From contig LATX02000068.1 of assembly GCA_001466705.2 (NCBI GenBank), positions 496,001-560,000 on the forward strand: 64,000 nucleotides of DNA, given 5' to 3'. Made by a program: the position numbers and the translations under genes. The DNA is from Moniliophthora roreri (lineage: Eukaryota; Basidiomycota; Agaricomycetes; Agaricales; Marasmiaceae). Positions 1-11,948 of this stretch are shown piece after piece. Under the pieces are notes generated by a model, which was not told the DNA's origin, did not search any database, and saw only the letters and a list, made by a program, of their open reading frames with translations. Positions within the stretch are counted from its first letter, which is position 1; each line of letters begins with the position of its first letter.

Positions 1-2616
1 CAACAGAGAAATGAGCAGGATGATGAACTGGCTAGAGCGTTACAGCGACAGATGAGTCATATGGTAAGTGCTGTGTCTATCGAGTTTTCCGTCTCTTAAA
101 TCCGTTTTCATATCATAGGAAACCCCAGCTACGACGACTAACCCCACAGGCGACCCATCCATAATTCAAAACGACCAAGAGAATGAAAGTGAAACTGCAT
201 CGGCCACATCGTCTACCACTGCTTCACCTGTCACCTCCACGAGAGACCGAAGTGGCACGCTCATTGCACCTCAACGCAGGACTAACACGCACATGAGGAA
301 CGAAACGGCTACGTATCACAACTCTCTCCCTCATTCGCACAATAACCGTCACGTTCACCCACCGTCATCTCCTTCACCTGCACCTTCCACAGACGACGAT
401 ATCGATGTGGATATGTCGTCTTCGGCATCGGCCAATACGAGCGATGCAGATCGCTCAGACGCATCGAACAATGCTTCGCCTGAAAGACGATCATCAACCC
501 ATCATGCACATGTACCAGTTAGACGAAGAGGTTCCAGATTGACGGTTACACCCGCCCCGACGATGAACCAAATGGCAATGAACAATGGGGCAGGGGACAA
601 TGCGCACATCGTGCTAACGGATGATATGCCCGCGGGCATGATACCTGGTTTGGATATCAACATTGGTGAAGTGGGCGTTGGAGTCGTGATGGACGCCAAT
701 GACGATTTAGCGATGGGTGCCCCACCTGGAGCACCAGGTGCTATGGGCATTGGTGTTGGCGGCACTGGTGTGGGAATGGGAGATGTAAGCTTGGAAGAAA
801 TGAGCATGAGTGAGACAGAGAGGGAGGAGAGGGAGACCACGTCCAACTCCAATATAAACGCGAACGCTAGGAGAGCGACGCCAGCGTTGGCTATGGGTGA
901 GAGATCGAGAAGCGAGGAAGCTGTCCCATCAACTTCTGCATCAGCTGTCATCGCTACTTCCCAAGAGGATGATGGATTACTCAGTGTTGGAACAGGCACG
1001 ATAAGGGGGGGAAGGAGAGATGTTCCTCCTGATGTGACGCCGCGAGCAGTCGTGGTTGGATTGCCTCCTGCACCAGCACCTGTCGCGAGTTCTTCATCTG
1101 CCTCCGGGGAGACATCTGAGCCGATATCAAGAAGCGGAACTTTACGCGGTCGACCGGGTCCTGCTCAGTCCCTTGATGATCTTTTGGATCTTGGTATCGG
1201 TGGCGCTCAATCGTCAACGACGCCTCTCCGCACGCGAGGAGATACAATTGTCCCTTCTCAGCCTCAGACACAGTCTGCAATCGCATCCGTCAACTCGAAC
1301 TCTCCGCCTCTTATTAATTTGAACGCAACCCCTCACCCTAATCAGAATATGGGCAGAGGCATTGTCCGTCCCTCTGCACCTGCTCCTCCAGGCTCACACC
1401 GGACTTATCCTCAGCCAACGCCGAGCCCGTATCGCGACGAGGATGTGCTTTTGGGACTGCAGCTGCTTGCTTACCTGAGCAAGTACCCGCACGTGAGACA
1501 GGCATTTTACAAGAAAAGGGACGGATTCCATCCTGTTACTGCCGGCTTACCTGCTCAACCTGGGGCCGCAAAGAAGAAAGGTAAAGAAAGGGAGAGAGGC
1601 AACGAGGTTCCTATTGCTGCCGCTGTATCTTCTTCCACGTCCACGTCTGCCTCCGCTATTGCTACGACTGAAACCCCCAATGAAGCGCAACCTCAAACCA
1701 AGAAACAGACTAACGTTTTTTCCCTCGTTGAGAGATTTACATTTCGGCCTTCATCGTCACATAGTGATGAAGGTAGGGTACCGCAGGAAATTCAGTATTG
1801 GGCAGGAGTGATTATGAGGAATGCATGTAGGAAGGATGATTCCAGAGGTGGTATACGGCAGTGTGCCAATAGCGAGTAGTATTTCCTTCTCTATTTTTCC
1901 CAAGACTCAACATGAAGTGGTTTGTAGTGCTATGCGGCCGCTGGGAAACTTACCCTCGCGAATTTGCCAAATGCCGACGATGTCGAAAGGCCAAGTACTG
2001 TGGAAAGGAATGCCAATCTACCGCCTGGAGCGAAGGCCATCGGTTTTGGTGTTCGGCAAAGGAGGTTGGAGTCGATGAGGATCTCCCTCCTCCGTCATCT
2101 TCTGCAGGTGGACAGCAGCAGAGTGCACTAGCAATCACGGAGCGTAGGGCTGAGCAGATGCGTGAGACGGTGAGGAGAGAAAGAGCAGAGAGGGGTGGCA
2201 GGAGAGAGGAAGTGGAGGTGCTGGCTGCGCTGATGATGGCTAACACTCAAGGGCAGAATGTGAATGTGCCAAATATAAGGATACCACCCCAATTCCCGTT
2301 ACCGCCTCCACCAAATGGCGGCAGGAGAAGAGGCGGAGAGAGGGATATTTTGGCGGATCCTGCCATGTATGCGGAATATCTGAGAACAACGTTGGGCGCC
2401 AGGGGTCAGCCAACTGAAGGAGAAGGGAGAAGGAGGGCAGAGACGGTCACTGGTGTTCAAGGACCGGCAGGAGGGAGAGCGATGATCATACCTCCTTATG
2501 TGCCTAGCCCAGGGCAAGTTCATCATCGTCCACGTGCTGATGATGTTCCTCCTGTACCAGAGAGGAATCTAGCGAGGAGGGGCGAGCAAGGAGATGAGAG
2601 TATGGATGTTAGTTGA
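1..2616 (+). CDS. samB: MUB1/SamB-family MYND zinc-finger protein, 5' end missing
   Basis: Exons read as 1-63, 119-1871 and 1928-2616; the true start lies before the window. The long middle exon is low-complexity (Ser/Thr/Pro/Gly-rich). It then carries the conserved MUB1-type stretch around 1441-1530 (LLGLQLLAYLSKYPHVRQAF). A MYND zinc finger is assembled across the last intron: Cys residues of RQCAN, LCGRWE, CRRCRKAKYC and the final HRFWC. In yeast, Mub1 works with the ubiquitin ligase Ubr2 to destroy Rpn4; Aspergillus SamB affects growth polarity. The second intron must use a GC donor (1872) to keep the finger in frame; a GT donor at 1876 or 1879 gives the wrong phase. The tail after the finger is Arg/Glu-rich and disordered. 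The family call is firm; the pathway role here is inferred. Confidence 0.88.
1872..1927 (+). other. samB: GC-AG intron inside the MYND finger codons
   Basis: The donor reads A|GCGAGT and the acceptor TTTGTAG. Splicing here joins AAT A to TG CTA, giving Asn-Met-Leu-Cys in the MYND consensus. Neither nearby GT donor keeps the finger frame. Length is 56 nt, with a CTCAAC branch-site candidate near 1906. Confidence 0.75.
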
Positions 2617-3920
2617 GATTCTCACATCACGGCGGATCTACATATTCATTACTCATAGCATATTAGTTATGTCTTTGCAATTGCATTCGTTTGTTTTTGG
2701 AGTCTCTTCGAAGGCAGAGGAACCTGATGCAAGATACACCTACCAGAGGTAAGACTGGTCTATCCTCTACCTATGGCACCGAATCCCTACAGTACTTATT
2801 TCTACTATTTACAACAGAAACACCAACCTGTCATTTACTTTGTGGACTCGCACATTCTTCTTTTCTGGCTTGGTCAGAAGGTCTACCGTCTCACAAGGCG
2901 AGACACCGTCTGGTATCCACAGGTCAAAGTGGAACAACCACCTCTGCTTTATAGCAATAAGCCGCTTGCAAGAGACAAAGAGTCATGATATGGGCCCATG
3001 TTGATATAAAACCCAGTAATCATACATACATACCAAGCAACCTCTTCCATTACCCCCGATTCCCCATCCAAGCCTCTCACGTTGATGAACCGAGACCCTA
3101 TTGGATGGAGCGAAATTATCTGGGCGAAAGCAATATAACATTGCGCCAACACGCTACTCCCACTCGTATTTCCACCCATGGTCAACAGTTGGAGGTTCCC
3201 AACTAAAAGATGGAGACAACGATCACGAAGCTCAGCGATGATACCTAAAACTCTTCATTGACCGCTATATCGAGCTGCTGGGATAAACTTGGCATCATTG
3301 TGCTAGCGAATTTGCCCATTTTTACAATACAATAGTTATGTGTTCTATTCCTTCCCCGCTGTAACAATACATTACCACTAATCCTGATTTTGAGAGTGGA
3401 CCATAAGGTATCTGGTCATTGCACAGATTTAGTTCATTTAAGACTTTTTTGTTGGACCCAAAGTATTCAAATTGCCTAAGGGCCTGTTTGGCTTCCCGAT
3501 GGCGTTCACTCCGCTTAGGCAGGGAAATGCTACATAGTATAAAATGACAAAACTCGACAACGAGTTATGGGCGGATTGCCGCGCGGATATCGCCTCGAGC
3601 GACCGGTGGAAGTGTGCAAAAATCGCCTCGGACTTCATTCACGGCCACCATCTTTTCTCTGAGAGTACGATTTACTGTTACGTGACTTGTACTAGGCTAA
3701 CTCATACATATCTTATTTGCGTTCCATTAAGTGCCGAGTTATATATATCAGCACAGATTCCACTTATACATTCATGCGATGATGGACGCATAGCAAATCA
3801 TAAAGGACCAAGAAAGAAGAAATATAGGCGAGCTTTCTGCTTTGAATACCAGATATGCACGCTCACACTGAGTTGCAAAATATATCAGTAACTGGATTTG
3901 GAAAAGCAGGGGGCGCGATT
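2617..3920. other. intergenic, no supported gene
   Basis: The 3' flank of the MYND gene is followed by about 1.2 kb in which only short open frames occur (for example 2773-2988 and 3544-3891, both +). None shows a recognisable domain, a splice-linked continuation or a family signature. Confidence 0.5.
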
Positions 3921-3929
3921 GGGTCGAGG

Positions 3930-4450
3930 CGCCGTCACATTGGCAAACGTTATATGAGAGCTGCTTCCGAGGCTTGAAGGATGTCGACAGCCAAGAAAAC
4001 GCCTAGGACTCGGTCAGCTTTTTGAATCAGCGGGTGATGGTTCTAGAGTCGTATCTGGAGACGTTCGAGGAAATTTGAAAACTTGCCTTGACTGAACCAG
4101 GCGTAGGTGTGCTACTTACCGGACAGCCGGGCATAGGTAAGCTATCCCTCTCGTTGGCATATCTGTACTCGTCTCCTGCGAAAGAGGCAGCCTGTGCTTT
4201 TCTTGGGTGTTGAGTCCACTATCCTCTTCTGGCTGGACGGACAAGCGTGGACCACAGTCCCCTAGGGACTGCCGGATATCCAATGCCGGCAAACATGGTG
4301 AAAGCCATTCATACCTGAAGCTGAAGCTTGAAGCTTGAAGACCCAGCTCCAGAGGATGTCTTCATCTGGGCCCTCATTGATGTGGACCACTCCTCAATCA
4401 TCAAGGATCTCGTTACTTGGTGCGCATTCCCATTCCGGTGCGTATTTGGT
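3930..4450 (+). pseudogene. decayed P-loop NTPase remnant
   Basis: A translated stretch around 4030-4200 reads VLESYLETFEEI, stop, then GVGVLLTGQPGIGK, a Walker A motif of the kind found in large basidiomycete STAND/Crinkler-like NTPases. Further pieces follow in shifting frames, including an acidic VFIWALIDVDHSS stretch near 4355-4395. There is an in-frame TGA just before the P-loop, another stop soon after it, and no start or finish. It is a dead fragment; the exact parent family is inferred from the GQPGIGK context only. Confidence 0.45.
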
Positions 4451-4769
4451 TTGCTGTTCGCTTTGTGCGTTTTCTAACATTTGGCGTAAAGGATGGTACA
4501 GTTAACACCGTGCGGTAGAGATGACGGGTAGCTGGTCAGTATAACTTCTACTTACCTTTTTCAATGCTGTCAAAGCTGGTTCCTGATTCCTTCACAATTC
4601 TGTACTACTTTCCACAATGAAACTGTCCCCTTTCTATTACGAGGGCTAACTAGTAAGAGTCGTAATAATCGAAGTCCGTAAGTTAAACTAGTCCACGAGC
4701 CCAACCGATCAAGAAAGCAAAGACATCATAAAAAATCGAAAGCGCGCTTGTCCAACTCTTCCGACTCGC

Positions 4770-6984
4770 TCACTGCCGCATCTCATAAACTCCCACATCT
4801 CCTCTCACATAATCCTCATAACCCCCCTTACCACCATCCAATTCGGTTAACGCAGAAACCCTCTTATATTCTCCCTTCGCCCTCTCCCGCTCCCTTCTCT
4901 TCTTCCACCAGATTAGTCCCCCAACAGCCGCGCCAATGAGTACGACCAAGCCTATAATCCCACCTATGAAACCCCCTTTGTTTCTCCCTATGAACCCACC
5001 TAGCTTATCCAGCCCTTGTGGGTCGGGATCCACAAACTCTTGTCTACGGTTCGAAAGATCTCTTGCCGCGTTTGGTTGATTGGCCGACTGAGGATCGTAG
5101 CAGTATCGGTCGAAACACCTTGTACAAATATCACTTCTTTGGATCGACAAAGCAAGCCGCGCCCGATCAATAGCCGCGCATTGTAGACACTTGCCGAAAT
5201 CTGGGTCGGGGTCGTTTGTTCCTGGTACGAAACCTCCGATGGTGTTCTTGTGCACTTGTTCGAAGATTAACCTTGTGTGCGGGATAGTATACGTCAGCCG
5301 GAACGTCGCACTATTCGCTGCAGGGTCACTTCCATCGAGGGGAGGCGCATTGGGTAGATAGATGACTAGTGGGTAATCGTTCTTATTCTGAGGATTGCAA
5401 CCAAAGAATGTGGGTCGGGCGCGAATGCCGGTGTCAATCCAGACTTGCGGGTCCATTGGGATAGGGGGGAACTCTTGGTGAGAGGATTGAAGGAGTTTCT
5501 GTTGGCGAGTAGCAGTTGTTATCGGGGATGAGCCGCTGTTCCCAGGCGCGTGAGCTTTTATCTCAAAAAGTAAATGTAGCGAAACTCACTTTGGCCAGTT
5601 ATTAGGATCATCTGCGCTACCTTCCAGTGTAACGATTACATCTAGACCTCTCGCCCTGACGAACAAGGGCGCATAAGGCACATTCTCGCCATTTGAAGCG
5701 CCATCAAGCAATTCCAGCCATGTAGCACTGCTATCTCGGAATGTGGAATTCTTGATGCCGTTGAATGGAGAAGGCCAGTTGGCAACATCGTCCGCGCGAG
5801 TACGAACTTGGGAAAGCTGGCGAGATAACACGTAGAGTAGACCCGCACCGTCAGAATCGGAGAAACCTTCAAGTGTGTTGTGCGCAAAGTCAAGAATTTG
5901 CTATTCGTGCATGTCAAGTTGTTATGATGGATGGGAAACAAGAGAAACGCACGTTAAATAAACTAGCACTCGTACCCATCATGAACCCAACCTGATCGAA
6001 ACCTGTTACGCAAGCACTCCCATTGGCAGGTTTACCGTTGGTCAGATGAGTCCCAGCAAATGTAATGTTTGCGCCTGCACTGAGGTCGGGATCATACGAC
6101 GCCAACTCGAAAGGGGTGATTTCGTAAACAGTTGGCTCGAGAGGTAGAGCGGTAGTGTAGTTACTCCCTACGGGACGGGAATCTGAGACGAGGATGGGGA
6201 GGGGCACCTGGTGGTTGGCAAAAGCGGGGACATTGGGCATGGAAGACCATAGTTGACCAGCACCGTGTGCAGAGTCGTTGGTAAAGAAGTTGGCTGGAGT
6301 CGTCTGATTGAGGAAATGATACGAGATCATTCGTGCCCAAGGATCCGTAAGGGAAGTATCAATGCCTGTCTTGGCCTTGGCCATGACACTCCACAGTATA
6401 CTGCCGAAAAAGTACTGATTGAAGTCGGAGAACAGGTTCGTGCCGTCAGGCGTAACGAAAGGAACGTTGAGTTGCCACCCGTTGGTCCCTGCTGTGTTAC
6501 TCCCGAACACCAAATCATGGAGGGTAGGAAAATTGTTGAAGATGAGGGAGGAAGTGATCCATGAGCCACCGCTCAACCCCGTGATGTACGAGGCGACTTG
6601 CAATAAACCGCCTGTGCCAGCGGCCTTGGCAGAGTCGTTACGGGCGTCCAGACCGCTGAGGGCGGCTGCACCATACTGGGCTGCTCGAAGACCGCCACCT
6701 GGGATAGCAATGCCAACTTTGGGAAGGTTTTGGGCGAGGGTATTGAAGTCGTAGCCCAATTGAGAGGCGTCCCCGAGCCAATCCTTCCAAGCAGCAGGCA
6801 AAACTTGTGTTTGACGCGTGTTGATGTACGTTTCCTCATCGGCGTTCAAAGACTGATTCTGTGGAGTCCATTCTCGAACGAATTTAAAGGTGGACAAGTC
6901 GGGACATGGGATATTGACTTTGGGTGCATAGTCTGTCACCGCCTGCCCCAGGGCGAGAGCAGGATAGAGGAAGAAGAGAAGCAT
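4770..6984 (-). CDS. plb1: lysophospholipase / phospholipase B with C-terminal membrane anchor
   Basis: Three exons, 6984-5953, 5900-5590 and 5535-4770, give 702 residues. The start was placed at 6984 because it opens a signal peptide (MLLFFLYPALALGQA); the open frame extends further upstream but without family similarity. The cytosolic-PLA2/PLB core is clear: the GGGLRA oxyanion loop, GLSGGSW with the catalytic serine, and the ARGLDVIVTLEGS stretch that carries the catalytic aspartate region. Many N-glycosylation sequons suit a secreted enzyme. The family cleaves acyl chains from (lyso)phospholipids. Near the C terminus a glycine-rich hydrophobic helix (GLVVLIGAAVGGLIWW) followed by a basic KKRRERER stop-transfer points to a type I plasma-membrane anchor. 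Introns are 52 and 54 nt. Confidence 0.93.
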
Positions 6985-7311
6985 TGATGCCAAATCTTCA
7001 TGTTGCGATGATTTATGAACAATAAGTTTGGCAGACACAGCCGCACAGCATTCCACCGAGGTAACCGAGCCACGCGATCTTTTTCCTCCTCGTTTTGGAC
7101 CGCTTAGCCACTGCACCAGGTATCGATAAACAACTGCGCAACGAGTCGTGACAGGTCCCACTCATCACACAAGAAAATGTGTCCTTGCGTCCTGTTCTCT
7201 GCCGACCAGAGATGACAGCGCTGATGCTATGTATACTATTATAACCCTTTTCCATAGAATTCTGTCAGCGCTTTAGCCTCACATCAACCAGCAGGTATAG
7301 ATATAGCACAA

Positions 7312-8974
7312 CTACATAATCTCATCCACCGTCATATCGCCCCCTGTCGCTCTACTCCCATTGAGATCAGCCAATGCCGGCCTCCCAACCCTGATCAGAT
7401 TCATCTTTGGCTTCAATTCTTGTGGAACCATGACACTCTTGTACATCCCCAGCTCTTCCTTCAACTTTTGGTTCACCTCGACCATGGCTTCATTTGCTCT
7501 TGTCGACGCTAGTAATTTCTATTTCATCATCAGCAACGGAGAATTTGAACGACAAGAGACCGTGACACTCACCTGTCTCGCCTCCGCCAACTCTCCTCTT
7601 ATCCTCTCCACATACATAATCCTCTGCGCTGGATTCCGATGACCGAGAATCTCTGCATTGATAGCACTGAGCTTCGCAGCTTCGTCTTCTGCCAACGCGT
7701 TGCGCGCAGTGAGCGTCTCGACATGGTCATGTAAGCTGTAATAGGCTTCTTGGAAGCGTTCGGCATCCATGAGTTCCGCTGTCAGCCTGCAAACCATGTG
7801 AGAGTCTGGTCTACGTGATACAGGGAAGAACGTACTGCTCGACCTCAGCTCGCAGTCCCTCTTCAGCCATTTTAACTCTCTGAGCCTCTAAGCGGAACTT
7901 GGTGGACACCTCTTTCCCCTTTTCGAGTGCTGCTGATGTATCTCGTACCTGCCTCTCCAGCGTCTTTGCTTGCATTTTCCATTCTTCCAACGACTTTTTG
8001 AGCTCCGCAACGGTGTGGGTCGTTGCAGCGAACAGCTGCTGAGCTGTATCCAGTTCTGCAGTTTGCTGGAGGAGTTCGTTTTCCGCATCTGTGTAAGCCG
8101 GAAGGAGTTGTGTGTGGTGTTCGTGTTCAAGGGTGAAGAGGCTTTCTGTGATGGTCCGTTGGGCCGTGAGACGTTCATGCTGATCGATTATGATTTCACT
8201 AGCGAGGCGACCCAAGTCCATCTCCTTGTGCTGCTGTTGCTGTTCTTGAGGTACAAGACTCCAAGCGAAAACAGCCTCGTCCTCTGCATCCCTCACCAGA
8301 CCTCTCAACAGAACATTCTCCTCCTTCACCTGCCTGATCAACCATGCCAACTCATGCACCTGCCCATCCGCATTCGCCAACTTGCGCTGAAGACGTGCGA
8401 TTTGCAGTTCGAGGTGAGTGTTTTTCATTCTCCAGCCATCGTATGTGGATTGAGGGACAGTGTGAGATGCGAGTTGGCCGTACGCTTTTGTGACTCGTTC
8501 GAGTATATCTTGGATTTGGTTCAGTTGCGCTTGAAGCTCTGTTTCCCTCTGTTTCGCGGTGTTCACCTCATCCTTTGTCCTGATCAACTCCTCCTTCACT
8601 GCCTGCATACCGCCGAGTTCCGCATCACGCTGTGCGAGTTGTTCGGTTAAGGTTTGGAGTTTGCGCTTTTCCTTCTCTAGTTCAACCTTGTGAGGTTTTT
8701 CTTTGGCGAGCAGCTGTTTCTCCGCGAGGCGAAGCTTAACGGTGGTGTCTCTGAGTTCAGATTTAGATTTTGCAAGTTGGGATTTGAGGTTTGTCAGTTC
8801 CGTTTGGTGCTGTGTTTCTTTTTTGATATTGACTTGTTGATGGAAGAATAAGATGGGACGTACGGCTTTCTTTCCCTCGGCATGTACTTTCTCCAGCTCC
8901 TCTAGTTTCCTTTGCAATGTAGTGTATCTATCATCCGTGCTAGTGCCAGGCAATGGTCGTGGTTTTGTGCTCAT
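7312..8974 (-). CDS. coiled-coil protein, function unknown
   Basis: Exons 8974-7836, 7786-7573 and 7518-7312, with introns of 49 and 54 nt. Nearly the whole product is heptad-rich, with many Glu, Lys, Gln and Leu (for example ELEKVHAEGKKA, LETLTARNALAEDEAA), so it is a long coiled coil. It ends with a short non-coiled tail (RPALADLNGSRATGGDMTVDEIM). No catalytic motif is visible. A further 54-nt segment, 8810-8863, has a GTACGT donor and a CACAG acceptor and is a multiple of three, so both the spliced and retained forms stay in frame. It could be a cytoskeletal or spindle-associated scaffold, but nothing in the sequence proves it. Confidence 0.75.
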
Positions 8975-10229
8975 ACTTGTTGCTGAACGGAAGAGGGTGA
9001 GTGATGGGTATTACTTGGGAAGTGTCAGCGCACCTCAATGTATACTGTATATGTTGGTTGACTTGAACAATGGCACGTCTCCGACACGTGATCGTGTCAC
9101 TATGATATGGGGCAATCTCAGTTCTTTTTCCGTGACGCTTTGTAATCACCGCGAGTAGCACAGCCACACAATTTCTGGGACCTAACTTGAGTCGGAGTAA
9201 CATGGACATATCTCAAGTATTATGGATAGATATATGCTACAAGCAAGTTTTCCGCTGTTCATAGAGCCCAAGGAGTGTTACTTTACATCTCTCCGACGTG
9301 CTCTCCCTGTGAATCATCATCAGTTTACACGACGCGAAAGGCGCGTCCTGTCACGGGCTTAGTCATACGCGTCGTTGACCCCTAGGGAGAGAAAAGGGCT
9401 TGCCCTCCATACTTCCTTCCACAGCCATTTTCAAGGAGGGTGTCTGCAGACAAATATGTTTCAATTCTCGATACCTTGCATGACTTGTGAGGGTTTCTCG
9501 AGAACAAGTCATTTAACATTTTTATAAAAAATTAAATGGTGAATATTTCATTGTTTAAAATTCCCTTACAAGTCAAGCTAGATATCTATATAAAATCTCC
9601 ATCTACCATCATCCGAATGCTGCTCGATGCTCCTGCAGTCTTCAATTGGGGTGGCCGTTTTTTCAGTGACATTGCGGATGGCCTGGTGAATTTTCCCACA
9701 CTCAGGCCTTAGTGGGAATTGCCCCTCCCCACGACAATGTTATACGACGTGGTATCGACTAAAATCCCACTCGACGTTAGTCAGCCACTTACACCCCAGT
9801 AGCGAACATCGTTGTACCATACATCGGTGTGACAGGACTTTCGCAAGATTAACCCGGGACCATAGTGCCGTTCGAACACACACTTTGAATCGTAAAGATA
9901 TCACTCGGGACTGTGATGCGATTCGGCACATATTCTTTGAACATCTTCACCTAGCTTCGTTTCAGAACCACGACACGACTATCCACATGGGCTACCGGAA
10001 ACACTCGTCCAGCCTAGCACGTTCATTTCATACTTATACCCAAATCGTCGTAGTCGACGGTCCGACGCGGCCAACTCATACCAAACTGAGATACGTACCT
10101 TCCTTTCGAAGACAGACGTGAGTCAGCAGTCATCTCCCGTTGTCACCCCTGCGCACTTTTTTCCCATAACTTCACCCCATTATATATAATATGAAGCATG
10201 GCATCTCGACATCAAGACTGAACTTGCCC
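8975..10229. other. intergenic, no supported gene
   Basis: About 1.25 kb separates the divergent coiled-coil and hydrolase genes. An AT-rich patch lies near 9510-9560 and a TATATAATAT run at 10182-10191 sits about 40 bp before the hydrolase start. Short open frames on both strands show no domain. Confidence 0.5.
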
Positions 10230-11571
10230 ATGGCTGAATACTCCCATCTCTCAAACATCGACCTCGAACTCGCACCTCTAGTCGCCAATGCACCTCCATG
10301 GGTAAAAACAAGCGCTGATACCATCAGAGAAGGCTTTGAAAAGCTCGGAATTCCTATCTTCAAACAAAATTCTGAACCCTTCCTTCCGCCTCCTGCGGAA
10401 TATCAAGTTATCGATCGCGACATCGACGTCGGAGAGAGTACCAAGGTTTTAGCCAGATGTGTAACCCCAGTACCCAGGGAAGGTGAAGATAGCTTCCCGC
10501 TCCTTTTCTGGATGCATGGAGGAGGTTAGCGTATAAAGTATCGGGCATAATTAGAAAACAATGCTCATTCCTTTCTATAGGATGGACAATCGGAAATGTC
10601 GAAATGGATGACAACACGATGAGAACGACTAGCGTTGAACTCCGTATGTCTGTCGTCAACTGTGAATATCGGTATGCATTGATAGCAACTCGCACAAACC
10701 CATCTGATCCTGTGTTATTCAGATTGGCGCCAGAGAATCCGTTCCCAGCAGCAGTCAATGATACATTCGCTGCACTGAAATATGTGTGTTGACGACCGTT
10801 AGCTATGTCAGTGTTTCCTTTCCTGAAGCTGTCTAGGTTGCATCTCACCCTGAAGAGTTCTCGGCATCACTGAAAAAGGGTTTTATCGTCGCTGGAGCTT
10901 CTGCGGGGGGGAACTTGTCCGCAGTCCTCTCTCATCTCGCTCGAGATGATCCGTTTTTCAAAGACAAACCTATAACTGGTCAACACCTCCAGGTCCCACT
11001 CGTCTGCCACCCTGCTGCTTATCCGGAAAAGTACATGTGGTTCATTTCAGAGGGAAAAGTCACTCATGTTCAAACCCTGTCAGATACAAGTCTTCCTTGC
11101 TGTCTATGGAGCAAAATAAGGATGCGCCAGGCTTATCAAAAGCAGCCACCATGGACTTTTTAGGTACCTTTGTACGGTTTACTTTGGCCTCCCGGTCTGA
11201 TTTCTTCGTCCTTGTCCTAATGCAGGGTGGTACAACGCTCCTCCTGAAGATCTGAGAATATCCCCACTTCTACTACCTTCACACAAAGAGCTTCCACCAG
11301 CATTCATTCAAGTCTGTGGCTTTGATCCTTTACGCGATGAAGGCATTCTATATGAGAGAGTTCTCAAGGAAGCTGGAGTACTCACCCGGCTTGAAGTGTT
11401 AGTGCTACGCTGTCGCTCTCATACTATGTCTTGTTCTGATTCTTCTGTAGGTATCCAGGGACTACGCATGGTTTCCATTTACAGTATGCTTCGATCAAGC
11501 AGGGAGCGAAATGGAGAGAAGATTGCAAAGAGGGTCTCAGGTGGTTATTGCAGCGGAACGACAATGCTTAG
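10230..11571 (+). CDS. alpha/beta hydrolase fold-3 esterase, tandem copy 1
   Basis: Seven exons: 10230-10524, 10581-10671, 10723-10783, 10837-11030, 11084-11163, 11226-11397 and 11451-11571, giving 337 residues. All hormone-sensitive-lipase-type marks are present: HGGGW oxyanion motif (split by intron 1), GASAGGN with the nucleophile serine, CGFDPLRDEG with the acid, and THGF with the histidine. The family hydrolyses short-chain or bulky esters; the substrate cannot be told. There is no signal peptide, so it is probably cytosolic. The start at 10230 (MAEYSHLS) was chosen over an in-frame ATG at 10191 because it matches the start of the neighbouring paralogue. All exon lengths equal those of copy 2. 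Confidence 0.92.
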
Positions 11572-11948
11572 GCTTGCAATATCTAAACCTGTGTCTAACT
11601 GTGGAGAATCGAAATGATAATTGTACCACCGAGAACGATCACCTCAGGTTCCTGGCCTGCTGGACTCCGTTTTTAATGCAAGCTAGAGGTAGCGTTAGGT
11701 ACCTGCCCCGCGTAAAGAATGTGTGAGAAACGTATATGGTCTGAAGCTGCAGGCCCCACAGGCCCTGACACCGTCAATCGTCAAGATCCTTCACCGGCAA
11801 TAAGTCATTCGAGCCTGTTCAATAGTATGAAAGACGCCTGGGAGCGTTTATAGAACTCTACTATATGATTCGGGCTTTCCCACTATATGTAGACGAAGCT
11901 TCTCGTGCTAATAATATATAAAGAAGGCCCAGCGCCGCACTTTCCATC

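Noticed and set aside
3479..3500. GGGCCTGTTTGG, like the end of some plant miniature elements
   Set aside because: No inverse copy was found nearby and no target duplication is visible.
3544..3891. Open frame of 115 codons on the + strand
   Set aside because: No domain and no link to other exons; probably chance.
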